Below, piece by piece: positions 1-6,828 of a stretch of DNA of 9,188 nucleotides. Origin of the DNA: Acidobacteriota bacterium (GTDB lineage Bacteria > Acidobacteriota > Terriglobia > UBA7540); contig JAKAWO010000109.1 in NCBI GenBank assembly GCA_021827255.1, positions 1 to 9,188 on the forward strand. The letters are read 5' to 3'. Position 1 is the stretch's first letter, and each line of letters begins with the position of its first letter. A program made the position numbers and the translations under genes. The notes beneath the pieces were generated by a model. That model was not told the origin of the DNA. It did no database searches and worked only from the letters and a program-made list of their open reading frames with translations.

Positions 1-1148
1 ATCTAGAACCGCTGGGAACGAAGGGAGCGCGCATCACCTCGCACATTGCGCTGCCCGGACGCTACTTGGTGTATATGCCGACGATCACTCACATCGGCGT
101 TTCTCGAAAAATCACGTCTGAGCAAGAGCGGTTAAGGCTGCGCAACACCATTTTGGAGCATCGCGGTTCGTTGACCGGCGGTTTTATCGTGCGAACCGCT
201 GCGGGAGGCCGCTCGGAGGATGAGATTAAAGCGGACTTGAGGTTTTTGACCGCCCTTTGGAACGACATCCGTTCTAAAGCCGAGCGCTCCAAGCCGCCCG
301 CTCTGATCTATCGCGACCTTGATCTGGTTCAGCGGATCCTCCGGGACATTCTGACGCCCGACTTCAAATGCGTGCGGGTGGACAGCGAAGCCGAGTATGA
401 GCGCGTGGTGGAATTTGTCAGCAACAGCCAACCGGCGCTCTTGCCGAACGTCAAGCTGCACACGCGCGAAACGCCCCTCTTCGAGGAGGCCGGCATCTCC
501 GCGGAGATCGAAAAAGCGCTTCGGCCCAAGATCTGGCTGAAGTCAGGCGGTTACATCGTGATCAACCAGACGGAAGCTCTTGTTGCGATTGATGTGAACA
601 CGGGCAAGTACGTAGGAAAGACCAATCGTTTGGAAGATACCATTCTGAAGACCAACATTGACGCTGTAAAGGAAATTGTCCGCCAGATTCGCCTGCGCGA
701 TCTTGGGGGGATCATTGTGGTGGATTTCATTGACATGGACGAGCGCCGCAACCGCAACCGCGTGGTCCAGGCGCTGGAGGACGCCTTGCGCAGCGACCGC
801 GCCCCGACCAAGGTCCTTTCCTTTAACGAGTTCGGTCTGGTGGCTCTGACCCGCAAACGAGTCAAGCAATCGTTACAGCGGACGCTTTGCGAGCCTTGTA
901 ATTACTGCAATGGGGGCGGCTGGGTGAAGTCCCCCATGACGGTGAGCCATGAAATCTTGGCTGAGGCGCGCAAGATGGCAAGCGGCATTGACGGTACGAA
1001 CCTCACCCTGCGAGTGCATCCCGAAGTCGCTAAGTACTTGAAGTCGAACGACGGAATTCTGATCTCGGAAATCCAAAACATCACGCGGAAGGAAGTTGTC
1101 GTCAAGAGCGACGCCAGCATTCACCAGGAGCAGTTTGAAATTTTTTGA
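1..1148 (+). CDS. rng: Ribonuclease E/G family protein, 5'-truncated by window edge
   Basis: This is an endoribonuclease of the RNase E/G family. The family cuts single-stranded A/U-rich RNA and acts in rRNA maturation and mRNA decay. The frame is open from base 3 with no start, so the gene begins before the window; 381 residues are visible, against about 490 for a whole RNase G. The first residues hold the family stretch KGARITSHIALPGRYLV that follows the S1 domain, so the S1 domain itself is mostly missing. The two Mg2+-binding aspartates are present, at visible residue 197 (AIDVNTG) and 241 (VVDFIDMDERRNR). Their spacing matches D303/D346 of E. coli RNase E. A Zn-link-like cluster follows, CEPCNYC (visible residues 296, 299 and 302). 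The C-terminus HQEQFEIF is RNase-G-like and there is no long RNase E scaffold, so RNase G is the better name. The gene converges with the flavoprotein gene, 50 bases away. Confidence 0.94.
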   Translation, partial: LEPLGTKGARITSHIALPGRYLVYMPTITHIGVSRKITSEQERLRLRNTILEHRGSLTGGFIVRTAAGGRSEDEIKADLRFLTALWNDIRSKAERSKPPALIYRDLDLVQRILRDILTPDFKCVRVDSEAEYERVVEFVSNSQPALLPNVKLHTRETPLFEEAGISAEIEKALRPKIWLKSGGYIVINQTEALVAIDVNTGKYVGKTNRLEDTILKTNIDAVKEIVRQIRLRDLGGIIVVDFIDMDERRNRNRVVQALEDALRSDRAPTKVLSFNEFGLVALTRKRVKQSLQRTLCEPCNYCNGGGWVKSPMTVSHEILAEARKMASGIDGTNLTLRVHPEVAKYLKSNDGILISEIQNITRKEVVVKSDASIHQEQFEIF

Positions 1149-1198
1149 GTCGGTGGCCGCGCGACGTTTAATAACCTGGGCCTCTACGACCGTGCGTG

Positions 1199-2362
1199 TT
1201 ACGCTGCCCGCCATCGGGTCCGTTCCATCAGCATCGGCCCGAACCTCGGCAAAAACCGTGCCGCCACGGCTTGGAGGGATTCGGGCGCACAGACCAGGGT
1301 CCGCAAGAAACCCGCAAAGCAATAGCTTTGGTTTACGGCCGCTCGGAGTCGTCGCCGATATTCGAGCGCGGGGTCGTGGGCGCCCGCCAACCGAAGTCGG
1401 TCATCCCTGACCCTCGACAAGACCTCTGCGCCCAGCCGTCCGCTGTGCAAGGCCATAGAGATCCCGTCGCCCGTGAAAGGATCTATAAAGCCAGCCGCAT
1501 CGCCGATGACGAGCGCACCACTCAAATTCGCTGTGCGCCGCGCCGGGCTGACCGGGGCAGTCGCCACCGTTCCACTCGTTTGAACTGCGTGTTTCAGCCG
1601 CGCGTCGAGCGCTGGATGCCGGACCGCGCGCCGCAGCCAACGTGCTAAGTCGCGAGCCCCGCCGCTTCCGGCTGACTCTTTCAGAAGCGAAGGACGCGCC
1701 AGGCAGCAGACGTTGTACAAACCGCTCTCGACGGGAGCGAGCCCGCAATAGCCTCCTGGGAAGTAATACATCTCGACGGCGTCGCGCGTGGCCACTCCGG
1801 CAAAATGGGCCTTAAGTCCCGTCCACGCGGCGACCCGTTGTTTCATCCGTAGGGAGGATGAATTAAGACCTGGGATAGACCACCCGCGGCCGCAGGCAAG
1901 AAGGAGCGAATGAGCCGTAACCATTTCTCCTCCGGCGGGCTCGACTTGCCATAATGGGTTTCGATCGCCCGGTGGCGGGAGCCGACTCACACGGCGAACG
2001 GGTGTTCCTTCATGAGTCCAAGCTCCGACGTCTGCTGCTGCCCGCCAAAGCGCATGGTCCAAGGATCGCCGCGACAAGCCGCGCGCAGGTTGCGGCAGCC
2101 GGAAGCTGTCAACTCGCCCGCGAGGCGAGATGAATTCGCAGCGAGCGATCGGGGCGCCGCGCTCCAGCGCCGCCGGGATGAGACGCTGAAGCATCGGCAG
2201 CGATTCACCTGAAAGAAACTCCCCACAAACCTTGTCATGGGGGAAACGCTGACGATCCCAAATCGCAACCCGCAAGCCGCCTTCTCGCGCTGCGATGGCC
2301 GCGGCCGTCCCGGCGGGGCCGCCGCCGATGATCGCTAAATCGAAGGTTGTTCCAGCAGCCAT
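1199..2362 (-). CDS. FAD-dependent oxidoreductase, geranylgeranyl-reductase-like
   Basis: This 387-residue flavoprotein belongs to the geranylgeranyl reductase / FAD-monooxygenase superfamily. Members reduce isoprenoid chains or oxidise aromatic or polyketide substrates; the substrate here cannot be read from sequence. The N-terminal Rossmann motif is IIGGGPAG (residues 11-18). It is followed by an acidic strand end (WDR, near residue 36) and the family signature FPHDKVCGE (C46-G47). The second FAD-binding motif is VIGDAAGFIDPFTGDGI, with Asp288. There is no signal peptide or clear membrane helix, so it is probably cytosolic or peripheral. I chose the ATG at 2362 because AGGA lies 7 bases upstream and the Rossmann strand starts a few residues in. 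A TTG at 2425 would add 21 residues that do not look like the family. No polyketide synthase or isoprenoid gene is nearby to suggest a substrate. The family call is firm; the exact reaction is unknown. Confidence 0.88.
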   Translation of the reverse strand: MAAGTTFDLAIIGGGPAGTAAAIAAREGGLRVAIWDRQRFPHDKVCGEFLSGESLPMLQRLIPAALERGAPIARCEFISPRGRVDSFRLPQPARGLSRRSLDHALWRAAADVGAWTHEGTPVRRVSRLPPPGDRNPLWQVEPAGGEMVTAHSLLLACGRGWSIPGLNSSSLRMKQRVAAWTGLKAHFAGVATRDAVEMYYFPGGYCGLAPVESGLYNVCCLARPSLLKESAGSGGARDLARWLRRAVRHPALDARLKHAVQTSGTVATAPVSPARRTANLSGALVIGDAAGFIDPFTGDGISMALHSGRLGAEVLSRVRDDRLRLAGAHDPALEYRRRLRAAVNQSYCFAGFLRTLVCAPESLQAVAARFLPRFGPMLMERTRWRAA

Positions 2363-2692
2363 TTCAAAATCCTGCGCAACGGGCTGATTTGAGTGTAGCC
2401 GCTTTCCCGCGGAGGTGGATCGCAAAACTAGACGATGGCAAAATCATCGAAAGCCTACCCGCCCGCGATGGTTGGATCGCGCATGGCTAGGAGCTGCCAT
2501 GAGGCCTGAAGCATGAGGGAGCCGGGGTCGCGAATTTCCTTATACCCCGGAGACGCTTGCTCGCCGGTCATTGACGGATCCCTCTTGATATCACCGATCT
2601 CGGTACGGAGATTTGAAACAGCCTCCCGTGGCTTCATGAATGAGCCATCGAAGGCTGGTTCCTATGGAGGCAACCGGGGAGCGTGAAAACGG
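2363..2692. other. 330-base stretch without a confident gene
   Basis: This stretch lies between the 3' end of pta and the flavoprotein start, both on the minus strand. It holds one 60-codon open frame (listed separately). Reading toward the flavoprotein gene there is a -10-like TACACT (minus strand, 2397-2392) about 30 bases before the ATG, but I see no matching -35. A 4-bp stem (AGCC 2643-2646, GGCT 2653-2656) downstream of pta is too weak to call a terminator. I see no tRNA or other RNA gene. Confidence 0.5.
2455..2637 (-). CDS. Possible small ORF, 60 residues, unrecognised
   Basis: An ATG-to-TAG frame on the minus strand lies in the gap between pta and the flavoprotein gene and has their orientation. 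The product is hydrophilic at the start (KPREAVSNLRTEIGDIKRD) with no membrane helix, Cys pair or motif that I recognise. No Shine-Dalgarno sequence sits before the ATG; the bases just upstream read GATGGCTCATTC. It could equally be chance in GC-rich DNA or a decayed gene. It is listed only because it is the longest frame in an otherwise empty stretch. Confidence 0.2.
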   Translation of the reverse strand: MKPREAVSNLRTEIGDIKRDPSMTGEQASPGYKEIRDPGSLMLQASWQLLAMRDPTIAGG

Positions 2693-3703
2693 CTACGATT
2701 TCTGGGAGGTCGAGGAGGCTTCGAGCGCGGTAACCACCACGACGTTCACAATATCCTCCACCGTGCAGCCGCGCGACAAATCATTGGCGGGCCGAGCGAG
2801 GCCCTGAAGGATGGGTCCCACCGCCGTGCACCTTCCGAGCCGCTCAGCGAGCTTGTAGCCGATATTCCCGGCGTTCAAATCGGGAAAGATCAGGACATTG
2901 GCCCGGCCGGCGACTGGTGAGCCGGCAGCCTTGCGCGCTGCGATGTCTGGCAGGAGAGCCGCGTCCAGTTGCAATTCGCCGTCCGCCGCGAGCGAAGGGG
3001 AGCGCGCGCCGAGGGTTCGGAGAGCCTCCCGCACCGCCTGAATCATTCGGTGATCCGCGCTGCCTTTGGTTGAGAACGATAAGAAGGCCACGCGCGGCTC
3101 AATCTCGAGCAAGCGGCGCGCGCTTTCAGCCGTCGAGGCGGCAATTTCTGCCAATTGCCCTGGCGACGGGTCAGGGACGACAGCGCAATCGGCAAACAAC
3201 ATAGCGCCCTCGGAACCTAGAGAACTATCCGGTGAAATCATCAGGAAAAAACTCGACACCAGCGAAATGCCAGGCGCTGGACCGACCGTCCATAGGGCGG
3301 CGCGAACCGTTTCCGCGGTGGTCGCAAGCGCGCCACCGACGGAGCCGTCCGCGTCGCCTGCCGCCACCGCGAGGCCCGCAAAGAGAGCCGGATTCCGAGC
3401 CATCAGGACGGCCTCCGCTTCCGTCATGCCGCGCCCCCGCCGCCGCTCGTAAAGAAGCTGCGCGTAAGTCTTGACCTTATCGCTGCGGGCGGGGTCCACG
3501 AGCGCCGTGCCGGGCAGCGCCAGGCCCAGTGTCTTCATGCGAGTTCGGATTTTTTCCACATCGCCCAAGAGCGTTAGCTGCGCGAGATGGCCGCCCTCGA
3601 CCACTTCAGCCGCCATCAGCGTGCGGTCGTCCTCACCCTCAAACAGGACAATGCGCTGTGGCTTGGTTCGCGCACGCGCCCGAAATCTATGCAGGAGATC
3701 CAC
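2693..3703 (-). CDS. pta: Phosphate acetyltransferase (phosphotransacetylase)
   Basis: Pta interconverts acetyl-CoA plus phosphate and acetyl-phosphate plus CoA in the cytosol. With acetate kinase it makes or uses acetate. This is the short single-domain form (about 336 residues) without the DRTGG/P-loop N-terminal part found in E. coli Pta. Family blocks seen are RIVLFEGEDDRTL near the start, PGISLVSSFFLM, GAMLFADCAVVPDPS, AFLSFSTKGS, NVLIFPDLNAGNIGYKL and, near the C-terminus, NDLSRGCTVEDIVN. The last block carries the Ser, Arg and Asp that correspond to S309, R310 and D316 of Methanosarcina thermophila Pta, at the same spacing. The start is uncertain. The GTG at 3703 gives a family-like N-terminus (VDLLHRFRARAR) and length but has no clear ribosome site. 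A GTG at 3748 (GGAG 3-4 bases upstream) or a TTG at 3766 would add 15 or 21 residues. An in-frame TAG at 3782-3784 rules out anything longer. No ackA is in the window. Confidence 0.92.
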   Translation of the reverse strand: MDLLHRFRARARTKPQRIVLFEGEDDRTLMAAEVVEGGHLAQLTLLGDVEKIRTRMKTLGLALPGTALVDPARSDKVKTYAQLLYERRRGRGMTEAEAVLMARNPALFAGLAVAAGDADGSVGGALATTAETVRAALWTVGPAPGISLVSSFFLMISPDSSLGSEGAMLFADCAVVPDPSPGQLAEIAASTAESARRLLEIEPRVAFLSFSTKGSADHRMIQAVREALRTLGARSPSLAADGELQLDAALLPDIAARKAAGSPVAGRANVLIFPDLNAGNIGYKLAERLGRCTAVGPILQGLARPANDLSRGCTVEDIVNVVVVTALEASSTSQKS

Positions 3704-3721
3704 GTTGTTGACTTCGCGAAA

Positions 3722-3734
3722 AGAAATAATTTCT
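3722..3734. repeat. AT-rich 13-bp palindrome near the pta start
   Basis: AGAAAT-A-ATTTCT is a perfect 6-bp inverted repeat around a central A, in a local AT-rich patch about 20 bases upstream of the GTG at 3703. If pta starts at 3703 this is leader or promoter DNA and could be an operator. If pta starts at 3748 or 3766 it is coding. The AT bias fits non-coding better. Confidence 0.4.
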
Positions 3735-3766
3735 GAAGCGCGCGTCACAAACTCCTCGACGGGCAA

Positions 3767-4063
3767 ACCCTGACCGCCCCACTATCGGACGAGATGCGCG
3801 AGCCCCCTCGAGCCGTCGAGTGCTGGCAAGACTGCGACGCGCCCTCCGAAAAGATTATCCAGAAACTCGCCTGCGGTCGAGTAAAATTCAATGGGTGACG
3901 AATGCGCGGCGTTCGCGTTGCATCTTGCGGTCCATCCCCCCGTCGGAGGTGTGGCTCGGCGAGCGAGTCAAGGGGGGGATGGCCTTGTCTCAGTGCATCG
4001 CGCGCAGCCTGCGGTCCTGTCCCAAGCAGTCGGCAAGTTGATGCCCTGCATTGACGCGCGAAC
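3767..4063. other. Divergent intergenic region between pta and patatin genes
   Basis: About 300 bases (360 if pta starts at 3703) separate two divergent genes, so promoters for both should lie here. I cannot find a -35/-10 pair with good spacing on either strand. The best -10-like words are TAAAAT (+, 3882-3887) and GATAAT (-, 3859-3854), both without a partner. The region holds the 10-bp inverted repeat at 3932-3982, a short CTCGA/TCGAG stem at 3807-3820 and a GTCGAGT direct repeat at 3815 and 3876. Open frames crossing it have no ribosome sites or recognisable products. Confidence 0.55.
3932..3982. repeat. 10-bp perfect inverted repeat, nested stem in loop
   Basis: CCATCCCCCC (3932-3941) is the exact reverse complement of GGGGGGATGG (3973-3982), with a 31-base loop. 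Inside the loop GCTC (3954-3957) and GAGC (3961-3964) can form a second small hairpin. It lies 82 bases before the patatin ATG and more than 200 bases before pta, on the opposite side. There is no T-run after either arm, so it is not an ordinary intrinsic terminator. It may be an RNA leader structure, a protein site or chance in GC-rich DNA. Confidence 0.5.
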
Positions 4064-5071
4064 ATGGCAAGCAGTATCAAGGTTCTTTCGATTGACGGTG
4101 GCGGCATTCGCGGGATCATCCCAGCGATGATCCTCATGGAGTTGGAAGCTTGCCTCAAGCGGAAACTCCACGAGGTCTTTGATCTTATTTCAGGAACCTC
4201 GACCGGCGGCATCCTTGCGCTCGGAATCGGCGCAGCTTGCCGCGGCCCAGAGCCTTACTCGCCTTCCGAACTGCTGCGCTTCTATCTCCAGAACGGTCCG
4301 GACATCTTCCGCCAGCGCTGGTTCACAAAACTCCGTCAAGTGTTTCGTCCCAAGTACAGTCCCGCGCCACTCGAGCGTGTGTTGAACGAATTCTTCGGCA
4401 AAACGGGCTTGCAAAGCGCGCTCACGCCGCTCCTGATCACGAGCTACGACCTTGAGTCCCAGCGGCCGTTTTTCTTCAAAAGCCAAAAGATCGCCGATCA
4501 ACCGGCCTACGATTGGAAGATCATCGAGGTCGCGCGCGCTACCTCAGCCGCTCCAACTTATTTTCCACCGCTCCGGGCGGTCCACGCGGACGGCAATTAT
4601 ACGCTCGTGGATGGAGGTGTTTTCGTCAACAATCCCGCCATGGCCGCTTACGCGGAGGCGCGCCGGCTCTATCCGGCGGCTGACCAATTCATCGTGGTCT
4701 CCGCGGGGACGGGCGACCGCGACGACCGCATTCAGTACTCGGCGGCAAGAGAATGGGGATTGCTAAGCTGGGCGCGCCAGATTGTGCCGGTCATGATGGA
4801 CAGCGTTTCAGAAGCCGTGGATTACGAGCTTGACTCGCTTGCGGGAGTGAAGTATTTCCGCTTCCAGCCGCCCAGCCTCGCGCCCGCCTCGAACGCGATG
4901 GATGACGCGAGCGCGTCGAATCTGCGCAACCTGCAAGGCGTCGCGCAGCGCTACATCCGGTCTGTCAGCGCGGTTTTCCAGGAGGCTTGCTCGCTCCTTC
5001 AAGAAGGCCGCGGATCGAGCCTTTCGGGAATCGGGGAACAGCCTCGCCAAAGGAATTCAATGCTCAGATGA
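4064..5071 (+). CDS. Patatin-like phospholipase / acylhydrolase
   Basis: This 335-residue patatin-fold lipid acyl hydrolase uses a Ser-Asp dyad to cleave ester bonds in phospholipids or other acyl lipids. All family motifs are intact: oxyanion-hole loop DGGGIRG (residues 11-17), nucleophile elbow GTSTG with Ser46, the conserved RATSAAPTYFPP segment (158-169), and the catalytic Asp183 in DGGVFVNNP. This arrangement (DGGGIRG at the extreme N-terminus, no signal peptide, no C-terminal barrel) suits cytosolic patatins related to plant patatin and to the CapV type, not type V-secreted ones. The C-terminal 40 residues are Ser/Gly/Arg-rich and probably disordered. The ATG at 4064 puts the motif in the usual place, but no Shine-Dalgarno sequence precedes it. 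No cyclic-nucleotide synthase or other defence partner is adjacent, so a general lipase role is as likely as any. Substrate unknown. Confidence 0.9.
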   Translation: MASSIKVLSIDGGGIRGIIPAMILMELEACLKRKLHEVFDLISGTSTGGILALGIGAACRGPEPYSPSELLRFYLQNGPDIFRQRWFTKLRQVFRPKYSPAPLERVLNEFFGKTGLQSALTPLLITSYDLESQRPFFFKSQKIADQPAYDWKIIEVARATSAAPTYFPPLRAVHADGNYTLVDGGVFVNNPAMAAYAEARRLYPAADQFIVVSAGTGDRDDRIQYSAAREWGLLSWARQIVPVMMDSVSEAVDYELDSLAGVKYFRFQPPSLAPASNAMDDASASNLRNLQGVAQRYIRSVSAVFQEACSLLQEGRGSSLSGIGEQPRQRNSMLR

Positions 5072-5121
5072 TGGCGGCAGCGAGCCTGCTTGGGGGGCGC
5101 ATAGGACTGCGCTTTCCTTTT

Positions 5122-5149
5122 TTGACCAGAGCCGCCGCGAGATTATAAT
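5122..5149 (+). promoter_or_regulatory. Sigma70-type promoter for mtnA
   Basis: TTGACC (5122-5127), a 16-base spacer and TATAAT (5144-5149) make a near-consensus vegetative promoter (5/6 and 6/6). Transcription should begin about 6-8 bases after the -10, around 5155-5157, which leaves only a few bases before the mtnA ATG at 5160. The promoter sits in the 88-base gap after the patatin stop, so mtnA can be transcribed on its own. Confidence 0.65.
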
Positions 5150-5159
5150 CGCAAGGATT

Positions 5160-6281
5160 ATGTTCAAGACGATCGAGTGGACGGATGCGGGCGTTCGGAT
5201 GATTGACCAGACAAGGCTTCCCGCCGAAGAGGTGTACGTCATCTGCCAAACCTATCAAGAGGTGGCGAAGGCCATCCGAGAAATGGTGATTCGGGGCGCG
5301 CCGGCGATCGGCGTGGCAGCGGCCATGGGCATAGCGCTCGGAGTCCGCGACGCGCGCGCCGAGGATGTGGCCGGATTGAGCGCCGAGTTCGAGCGCATTG
5401 CAAAAACCATCTCCCAAACTCGACCGACCGCCATCAATCTTTTCTGGGCTGTGCGGCGCATGCGGCGAGCCTTCGACGAGTGCATGGGGGACAACACGAA
5501 GGCGGCTCAATCCAATGCCTCGAATCCAGAACTCGCTTCCATGGCCGCAGAGCTTGATCTCATCGCGCGCATCCGGGCGCGGCTGATCGAGGAAGCCCAG
5601 CGCGTTCTAGCGGAGGACGTTGCCGCCAATCAGGCAATGGGCGTCCACGGCGCCGCGCTGTTGGCGGATGATTCCACGGTGCTCACCCACTGCAATGCCG
5701 GAGCGCTCGCCACGGGCGGCTACGGCACGGCGCTGGGGGTGATTCGCGCCGCCGTCGGGCAAGGCAAGAGGATCCAAGTCTTTGCCGACGAGACTCGTCC
5801 CTTTCTCCAAGGGGCGCGGCTCACGGCCTGGGAGCTGGCCAAGGACCATATCCCGGTCACTCTCATCACTGACAATATGGCCGGGCACTTCATGCAGCGA
5901 GGAAAGATTCAGGCCGTGATCGTCGGCGCCGACCGCATCGCCGCGAACGGTGACGTGGCCAACAAAATTGGCACTTACACCGTCGCCGTGCTGGCCCACG
6001 AAAGCGCCATCCCATTCTACGTCGCCGCGCCACTTTCGACGATTGATCTGGCCATCGCCACCGGCGCGGAGATACCGATTGAAGAGCGCTCGGCCGAGGA
6101 AGTGAAGCGCTGGGGCGGCGTTCCGACGGCCCCCGAAAACGTTGAAGCCCGCCATCCCGCCTTTGACGTGACCCCGCATCGCTACGTGACCGCTCTCATC
6201 ACGGAGCGCGGTGTGGCTCGCGCGCCCTACACTGAATCGCTCCCGGCCTTATTTCGATTCCAGGGTTCATCGGTTCGCTGA
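5160..6281 (+). CDS. mtnA: S-methyl-5-thioribose-1-phosphate isomerase
   Basis: MtnA is a cytosolic enzyme that converts 5-methylthioribose-1-phosphate to 5-methylthioribulose-1-phosphate in the methionine salvage pathway. The 373-residue product has the full-length family architecture. It starts with MFKTIEWTDAGVRMIDQT and continues with VIRGAPAIGV (residues 43-52), the catalytic Cys178 in THCNAGALATGGYGTALGV, the catalytic Asp258 in VGADRIAANGDVANKIGTY, and FYVAAPLSTID. Cys178 and Asp258 correspond to the Cys160/Asp240 pair of the Bacillus subtilis enzyme. The frame is open well upstream, but the ATG at 5160 matches the family N-terminus. AAGGA (5153-5157) is only 2 bases from the ATG, too close for a normal ribosome site, and the promoter just before it predicts a nearly leaderless mRNA. 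No other mtn gene is in the window, so the rest of the pathway must lie elsewhere or MtnA may serve a shunt. Confidence 0.95.
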   Translation: MFKTIEWTDAGVRMIDQTRLPAEEVYVICQTYQEVAKAIREMVIRGAPAIGVAAAMGIALGVRDARAEDVAGLSAEFERIAKTISQTRPTAINLFWAVRRMRRAFDECMGDNTKAAQSNASNPELASMAAELDLIARIRARLIEEAQRVLAEDVAANQAMGVHGAALLADDSTVLTHCNAGALATGGYGTALGVIRAAVGQGKRIQVFADETRPFLQGARLTAWELAKDHIPVTLITDNMAGHFMQRGKIQAVIVGADRIAANGDVANKIGTYTVAVLAHESAIPFYVAAPLSTIDLAIATGAEIPIEERSAEEVKRWGGVPTAPENVEARHPAFDVTPHRYVTALITERGVARAPYTESLPALFRFQGSSVR

Positions 6282-6352
6282 AGCCATGAGGCATCATTCG
6301 CCAAATCGGCCGGCCTCACGCTGCAAGGATAGCAGGATGGTTGTCATGACCG

Positions 6353-6380
6353 TCGTTTCTCTGGCAAGCTCGAGAAACGA
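6353..6380. repeat. 9-bp perfect inverted repeat before membrane-protein gene
   Basis: TCGTTTCTC (6353-6361) and GAGAAACGA (6372-6380) are exact reverse complements around a 10-base loop. The repeat ends 15 bases before the ATG at 6396, just upstream of its GGAG ribosome site. There is no following T-run, so it is not a good terminator for mtnA. It may be an operator or a leader hairpin that affects translation of the next gene. Confidence 0.55.
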
Positions 6381-6395
6381 AGCTGTGGAGAAAAG

Positions 6396-6701
6396 ATGAG
6401 GATCGCGCGGTACGGGACCGGTCTGCTGATAGCAGGGCTGGTCCTGTGGCTGGCGACCCTGGCAACCCGCGACTGCTCAGTCGGACCGTACCTGGCGGCA
6501 AACTGCCTGAGCTTGTGGGTAAGCCACAAGCTGGGGCTGGCGTTCTCGCCGCTCCTGCGATCGCTGGTGCTCGAAATTGCCGGGCTGATCCTTGTCGGCG
6601 GGCTCTATCTTACATTTCGATTTGTTGTACCGCGCTCCAGCAAAAAGGCATCCCACGTAGGGGGAACATCAGAGGCCGCGGGATCGTCGTCACGCAGCTA
6701 G
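6396..6701 (+). CDS. Small two-helix membrane protein, unrecognised
   Basis: I do not recognise this 101-residue protein. Two hydrophobic segments stand out, about residues 7-23 (GTGLLIAGLVLWLATLA) and 57-78 (LVLEIAGLILVGGLYLTFRFVV). Basic residues precede the first (R2, R5) and follow the second (R80, K83, K84). By the positive-inside rule both ends face the cytoplasm and the 30-residue loop is periplasmic. That loop has two cysteines (C27, C37) that could form a disulfide. The C-terminal 20 residues are Ser/Gly-rich and polar. The ATG is well supported by GGAG five bases upstream. It lies 114 bases after mtnA on the same strand, with an inverted repeat in the gap. Confidence 0.6.
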   Translation: MRIARYGTGLLIAGLVLWLATLATRDCSVGPYLAANCLSLWVSHKLGLAFSPLLRSLVLEIAGLILVGGLYLTFRFVVPRSSKKASHVGGTSEAAGSSSRS

Positions 6702-6828
6702 GAATTGCAGGCAAGCGGGCGCCTTTTGAAATAACCCCGATCGGAGGCGGGTGCGTGTGAATCAGATCACTGCCGAAACCCATTACCCGGATGGCGCGAG
6801 CCTGCGTGAATGAGGTTGACGCCATACC
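6702..6828. other. 127-base gap, nothing recognised
   Basis: This is the plus-strand gap between the two-helix protein and the DnaB-N-like gene. GAGG at 6811-6814 is 14 bases from the ATG at 6829, too far for a normal ribosome site. A TTGACG at 6817 has no -10 at the right distance. I see no repeat or RNA gene. Confidence 0.4.

Noticed and set aside
1149..1198. Terminator between the convergent RNase G and flavoprotein genes
   Set aside because: I found no stem with a T-run in these 50 bases on either strand.
3745..4212. 155-codon minus-strand frame across the pta-patatin gap
   Set aside because: It overlaps both real genes and has no ribosome site or motif. Its composition is that of a shadow frame.
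4064..5071. CBASS-type defence system (patatin effector)
   Set aside because: No cyclic-nucleotide synthase or accessory gene is adjacent. Both flanking genes are metabolic.
4902..5159. In-frame N-terminal extension of mtnA overlapping the patatin gene
   Set aside because: The extra 86 codons overlap the patatin 3' end in another frame and do not resemble MtnA. The family N-terminus begins at the ATG at 5160.
5072..5159. SAM or other riboswitch upstream of mtnA
   Set aside because: The promoter leaves no leader long enough for a riboswitch, and the gap before it shows no aptamer-like pairing.
5607..6179. 190-codon minus-strand open frame inside mtnA
   Set aside because: It is entirely antisense to mtnA, which carries all family motifs. 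The product is a Gly/His/Arg-rich shadow with no domain.
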